NCBI GenBank assembly: GCA_005878515.1 | Contig: VBLZ01000115.1 | Location: 1 to 7,889, forward strand | Reading direction: 5' to 3' | Origin: Methanobacteriota archaeon | Lineage (GTDB): Archaea; Thermoplasmatota; Thermoplasmata; RBG-16-68-12 | DNA: 7,889 nucleotides | Part shown: one piece after another, positions 6,501-7,889 of the stretch | Numbering within the stretch: the first letter of the stretch is position 1 | Layout: each line of letters begins with the position of its first letter | The notes under the pieces: generated by a model | Databases searched by the model: none | Told to the model about the DNA's origin: nothing | Seen by the model: the letters and a program-made list of their open reading frames with translations, nothing else | Program-made: the position numbers and the translations under genes

Positions 6501-7692
6501 CAACGTCGTTCAGACTAATGCGGGGAGCGGGGTGGCAGGCGACGTCTGGCTCACTTTGCCGCTCCCCGCTGGCTTTGTTTACGACAACGACAGCTCCGAC
6601 GGGACCCGGACCTCCGTCGGCTCGAGATACACGTGGCACTGGTCCAATCTCGGCCCGGGATCGAAGTCGTTCTCCCTTGAGCTGCGGGCGAAGGCCACCG
6701 TCCAGAACGGCACGTTCGCGGAACTCTTGTTCCGTGCGGACTACACGGATGCGAACGGGAACTTGCGGCCGGCGGCCACGGCGAACGCCTCGATCCGGTT
6801 CCGAGCCCCCCAGATCCAGTTCGACTTCACGGCGGCGCCGCTCGTCGGCCGACCGGGCGATACGATCCGGTATTCGCTCACCGTGACGAACGTCGGAAAT
6901 TCCACGATTCGAAACCTCTGGATCGAGGATGCGCTGGATCCGCGACTCGACTTCGTCTCGTCCTCCGCGCGGGTACAGGTGACCGGCCAGAACCCGCGCA
7001 ACTGGTCCTTCACGGACATCCAACCCAACCAAAGAGAGACGATCGCGCTGGTCCTTCGGATCAACGGGAATGCGAAGGCCAGGGACCTCATCTCGAACGC
7101 ATTCGACGTTCGATACACGAACAGCGAAGGGGCAGTGGTCGGCTCGAGTCGATCCGATAGCCAAGACGTGCTCGTTGCCGACGACCCGGTCCCGCTCCTC
7201 TACATCGGAGCGGGGGGCCTCCCCCTCGGCCTGCTCGCGGCGGTCCTCCTCATTCGCCGAAGGCGAGTGCAGGTGGAGGAAGTCTTCCTCGTCTACCGCG
7301 ATGGACTCCTCATCTACCACCTCTCGCGCAGCCTGTCCCAAGACAAGGACGAGGACGTCCTGGGGGGAATGCTGACGGCCATTCAGGAGTTCGTCCGCGA
7401 CGCATTCGTCTACGGGGAGCACCGCGAGCTCCACCACCTGGACTTCGGTCAGTATCGGATCCTCATCGAACGCGGCAAGCGCGTGTACCTCGCCGTGGTG
7501 TACGCCGGCAAGGGGTTCGCCACGGTGCGGCGGCGCGTGCGCTCCGTCCTCGATCACATCGAAACCGCGTACGGCAGGGTGCTCGAGGACTGGGACGGCG
7601 ACATGGACAAGGTCGCCGGCGCCCGGGACTTGATCCGGGAGTACTTGCTCCGGCCCGCCGGGAAGCCCTTCCCGGGATTCTCGTTCTTCTGA
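3559..7692 (+). CDS. Large DUF11-repeat surface protein with one C-terminal membrane helix and a longin/roadblock-like cytoplasmic domain
   Basis: Probable cell-surface (type I membrane) protein of 1,377 residues from GTG 3559, or 1,399 from ATG 3493; numbering here uses the ATG. A signal peptide (Arg-Arg at 25-26, hydrophobic core, likely cleavage after A54) is followed by a beta-sandwich-like module (about 56-215, with the AQSF and RYWIV features of extracellular jelly-roll domains), a DUF11-like module (216-345), another beta-sandwich (347-505), an Ig-like module (506-610) and five DUF11-type repeats (613-1231). One membrane helix lies at 1235-1254, followed by the stop-transfer cluster RRRR. 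I count about 29 N-x-S/T sequons before the helix, and only one cysteine is evident outside. The cytoplasmic tail (1259-1399) has a predicted strand-strand-helix-three strands-helices order, as in longin/roadblock folds. Ligand and partners are unknown. It is divergent from the helicase gene and converges on a tRNA gene. Confidence 0.9.
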   Translation: MSRRLPTSPLVGILILMFIATALSPFLSTHAAGFGERPYESNQVVTGSNLNVYTGQSVAQSFVATEMYRLLNVTLRLRNTGDTTDVLNVTIRADAGGVPSSSYLAASTIVIGNNNIGTYSVRFTTPPTLVRGTRYWIVATCASALINAYQWYHSAADTYAAGQAKINLNLGGGWVNPASPTDMYFLTFGQEVDANLTATIVGLASEGNPGDPVTFRVNLNNTGSSSAVRAWLNDTQLPGFAYVSDTAAAAGSSTPWPSFTFTGVANGPRTFDITARIAIGTEPGTMVTKGITLAYLNATSVPKTAPGSQASVLVGKQTKQLYLNPMVVGSAERLAPPKPTGGATSQYNETLRKDGSAHDFDLAPVLSRPFRMYGANATLYIDSATHDVRNLDINLTLSDWNGVTLIPLASLQQRVRTNNFADYQAFGFSFPGVNHTFSAGGRIRLTLRNMGSSATDAIVAMNSTFAASRLDLDTTTYVRIDVLDLRDARTSTNVWSAKDTLVVQANVSDPFGSSELSGARINLTAPSGSVVVNYTSMALVATDPGIPSAWKLYRFTYAPPLAEGTYSMRITAIESNGVMDVEDATALVRLPHFTFEKSATLASVVGGDRFTYNVWFNNTGLGTAGQVWINDSLPDQVTFQSSSDPIAMTGPYNWTWTSVGPGNDLLSIEVQVKSGLPPIPYFRNNAYLNYTDEKAFSWPMRSAYSDVIFRGPVISLSKTSTKTVIHANEPVVYVITMQNTGDVAQNLWLNDTLPAGLTYVSDTASSAPIVSGRNVYFRFSNMSALATWSFTLTAVAGPTLVRGSTLTNVISLNYTNTIGALLPPQTASWSVGARAPLIPSGSVTFAPTQATPSDLLAATVSFTNIGDEPARDAWANLTLDPNLLFVNASVPATLAPNVVRFALVGQGPGATVIYLNVTVAATVSDHANLVLGGTLSYTDGYGNLLAPVALAPDSIETSVPALQLSVTPSQASLETGTIAFFNVVQTNAGSGVAGDVWLTLPLPAGFVYDNDSSDGTRTSVGSRYTWHWSNLGPGSKSFSLELRAKATVQNGTFAELLFRADYTDANGNLRPAATANASIRFRAPQIQFDFTAAPLVGRPGDTIRYSLTVTNVGNSTIRNLWIEDALDPRLDFVSSSARVQVTGQNPRNWSFTDIQPNQRETIALVLRINGNAKARDLISNAFDVRYTNSEGAVVGSSRSDSQDVLVADDPVPLLYIGAGGLPLGLLAAVLLIRRRRVQVEEVFLVYRDGLLIYHLSRSLSQDKDEDVLGGMLTAIQEFVRDAFVYGEHRELHHLDFGQYRILIERGKRVYLAVVYAGKGFATVRRRVRSVLDHIETAYGRVLEDWDGDMDKVAGARDLIREYLLRPAGKPFPGFSFF
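5329..7185 (+). repeat. Five tandem DUF11-type protein repeats (about 124 residues each)
   Basis: Units begin at 5329, 5695, 6067, 6439 and 6811, giving periods of 122, 124, 124 and 124 residues. Each starts at a beta strand. Most units then share a glycine- or proline-marked turn, a strand ending in N-T-G or a close variant (NNTG, QNTG, TNIG, TNAG, TNVG), a tryptophan strand such as VWINDSLP or LWLNDTLP, and a late strand with Y-T-D/N. Units 1-4 end in Pro. The DNA copies are strongly diverged, so this is old duplication and not a recent expansion. Such repeats typically form Ig-like beta sandwiches in extended surface stalks. Confidence 0.8.
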
Positions 7693-7709
7693 GACCCGCA
7701 ACGTCGGGA

Positions 7710-7813
7710 TGGGCCCGGCCGGACTTTCCGGTCCCGTGGGTACCGCGGGACCTTTTGAACCGACGACCATCTGGTTATGAGCCAGACGCTCCACCGGACT
7801 AAGCTACGGGCCC
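7710..7813 (-). tRNA. tRNA with CAU anticodon (elongator Met or Ile2), split by a T-loop intron
   Basis: Reading the minus strand from 7813: acceptor GGGCCCG pairs fully with CGGGCCC (7717-7711), and the discriminator is A at 7710. U8 and A9 are followed by a D-stem GCUU/GAGC and a D-loop with GG. The anticodon stem UCUGG/CCAGA holds the loop CUCAUAA with anticodon CAU at 7779-7777. The variable loop is UGGUC and the T-stem GUCGG/CCGGC. All stems pair (one G-U each in the D- and T-stems), so the gene looks intact. The T-loop is interrupted by 30 bases, whose removal leaves the canonical loop TTCAAAT. No CCA is encoded. The anticodon stem lacks the three G-C pairs of initiator tRNA, so this is an elongator Met or the CAU-reading Ile tRNA (modified C34). 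I lean to Ile2 from the G-rich acceptor, which resembles archaeal Ile2 tRNAs I remember. Confidence 0.92.
7724..7753 (-). other. 30-base tRNA intron in the T-loop (position 59/60) with a BHB motif
   Basis: The intron lies between A59 (7754) and U60 (7723). A 7-bp intron helix pairs GGUCCCG (7752-7746) with CGGGACC (7736-7730) around a 9-base loop. Next to it, exon U54-U55-C56-A57 (7759-7756) faces GGAA (7729-7726), giving three Watson-Crick pairs and one A-G mismatch. The T-stem closes the other side. This leaves exactly two 3-base bulges: AAA (7755-7753) after the exon strand and AGU (7725-7723) after the intron strand. That is the 3-4-3 bulge-helix-bulge recognised by archaeal tRNA splicing endonuclease. 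Cutting after the second base of each bulge removes exactly these 30 bases and leaves a 7-base T-loop. Confidence 0.85.
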
Positions 7814-7817
7814 CGGG

Positions 7818-7831
7818 CCGCGGAACCGCGG
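7818..7831. repeat. CCGCGG duplicated around AA, between the tRNA TATA box and tRNA 5' end
   Basis: CCGCGG-AA-CCGCGG. Because CCGCGG is its own reverse complement, the element is both a direct and an inverted repeat. It lies in the spacer between the TATA-like box (7836-7844) and tRNA base 1 (7813). It may be only a GC-rich spacer, or it could bind a factor or fold in a short 5' leader. Confidence 0.35.
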
Positions 7832-7835
7832 GGCG

Positions 7836-7844
7836 TTACTTAAG
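7836..7844 (-). promoter_or_regulatory. TATA-like box for the tRNA gene
   Basis: The minus strand reads CTTAAGTAA, centred about 27 bases upstream of tRNA base 1 (7813). This is the expected archaeal spacing for transcription starting at or just before the mature 5' end. It is the only AT-rich patch immediately upstream of the tRNA. Confidence 0.55.
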
Positions 7845-7889
7845 GAGTGTGTCCGCCGTGATTCCTAATACGGCCTCCGGCGTTCCGGG

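Noticed and set aside
7695..7708. CCCG-N6-CGGG as a terminator of the surface-protein gene
   Set aside because: A 4-bp stem with no T-tract after it; expected by chance in GC-rich DNA.
7721..7734. Alternative hairpin GGAC-N6-GUCC spanning the 3' splice site of the tRNA intron
   Set aside because: Only 4 bp, and it competes with the 7-bp intron helix and the T-stem, so the BHB fold is clearly stronger.
6187..7794. Minus-strand open frame of 535 codons under the surface-protein gene
   Set aside because: Low-complexity Arg/Glu/Val-rich product antisense to well-formed DUF11 repeats, membrane helix and tail. It also runs through the tRNA gene.
7710..7813. Reading the extra 30 bases as a long variable arm, or the gene as a broken tRNA
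   Set aside because: The variable loop (UGGUC) is normal and all stems pair. The extra bases lie after T54-T55-C56-A57-A58-A59, inside the T-loop, and exact BHB excision restores a canonical loop.
7710..7813. Initiator tRNA-Met
   Set aside because: The anticodon stem is UCUGG/CCAGA and lacks the three consecutive G-C pairs next to the loop that mark initiators.
1..7889. CRISPR array, insertion sequence or integrase/attachment site
   Set aside because: No short regular DNA repeats, transposase-like frame or duplicated tRNA end were seen. The only long repeats are diverged protein modules within the surface gene.

Overview
The window looks like GC-rich chromosomal DNA from an archaeon. The evidence is a tRNA gene carrying an intron in bulge-helix-bulge (BHB) form with no encoded CCA end, AT-rich TATA-like boxes about 25-35 bases upstream of predicted starts, an Lhr-type superfamily 2 helicase with a C-terminal zinc ribbon, and a large N-glycosylation-sequon-rich surface protein built from DUF11-type repeats. 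The make-up of the surface protein, especially its cytoplasmic tail, makes me lean towards Thermoplasmatota. That placement is an inference from remembered sequences and was not tested.

Layout. Minus strand, 1-566: the N-terminal part of a zinc-ribbon membrane protein that runs off the left edge. 567-652: a short gap with a TATA-like box and three closely packed inverted repeats. Minus strand, 653-3397 (possible upstream TTG at 3484): the helicase. 3398-3558: a divergent promoter region. Plus strand, 3559-7692 (possible upstream ATG at 3493): a type I membrane protein of about 1,380 residues. It has a signal peptide, several N-terminal beta-sandwich modules, five regular DUF11-type repeats of about 124 residues, one membrane helix and a cytoplasmic domain of about 140 residues whose predicted strand/helix order resembles a longin/roadblock fold. 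Minus strand, 7710-7813: a CAU-anticodon tRNA, converging on the surface-protein gene with a 17-base gap and interrupted by a 30-base intron inside the T-loop. 7814-7889: its upstream region with a TATA-like box.

How the parts relate. The helicase and zinc-ribbon genes point the same way, but the second has its own promoter-like region, so a shared operon is not certain. The surface protein is transcribed away from the helicase and nothing shows a shared function. The most notable signals are the T-loop intron with near-ideal 3-4-3 BHB geometry, and a surface stalk fused through one membrane helix to a longin/roadblock-like cytoplasmic domain, which suggests a receptor or an envelope-to-cytoplasm link.
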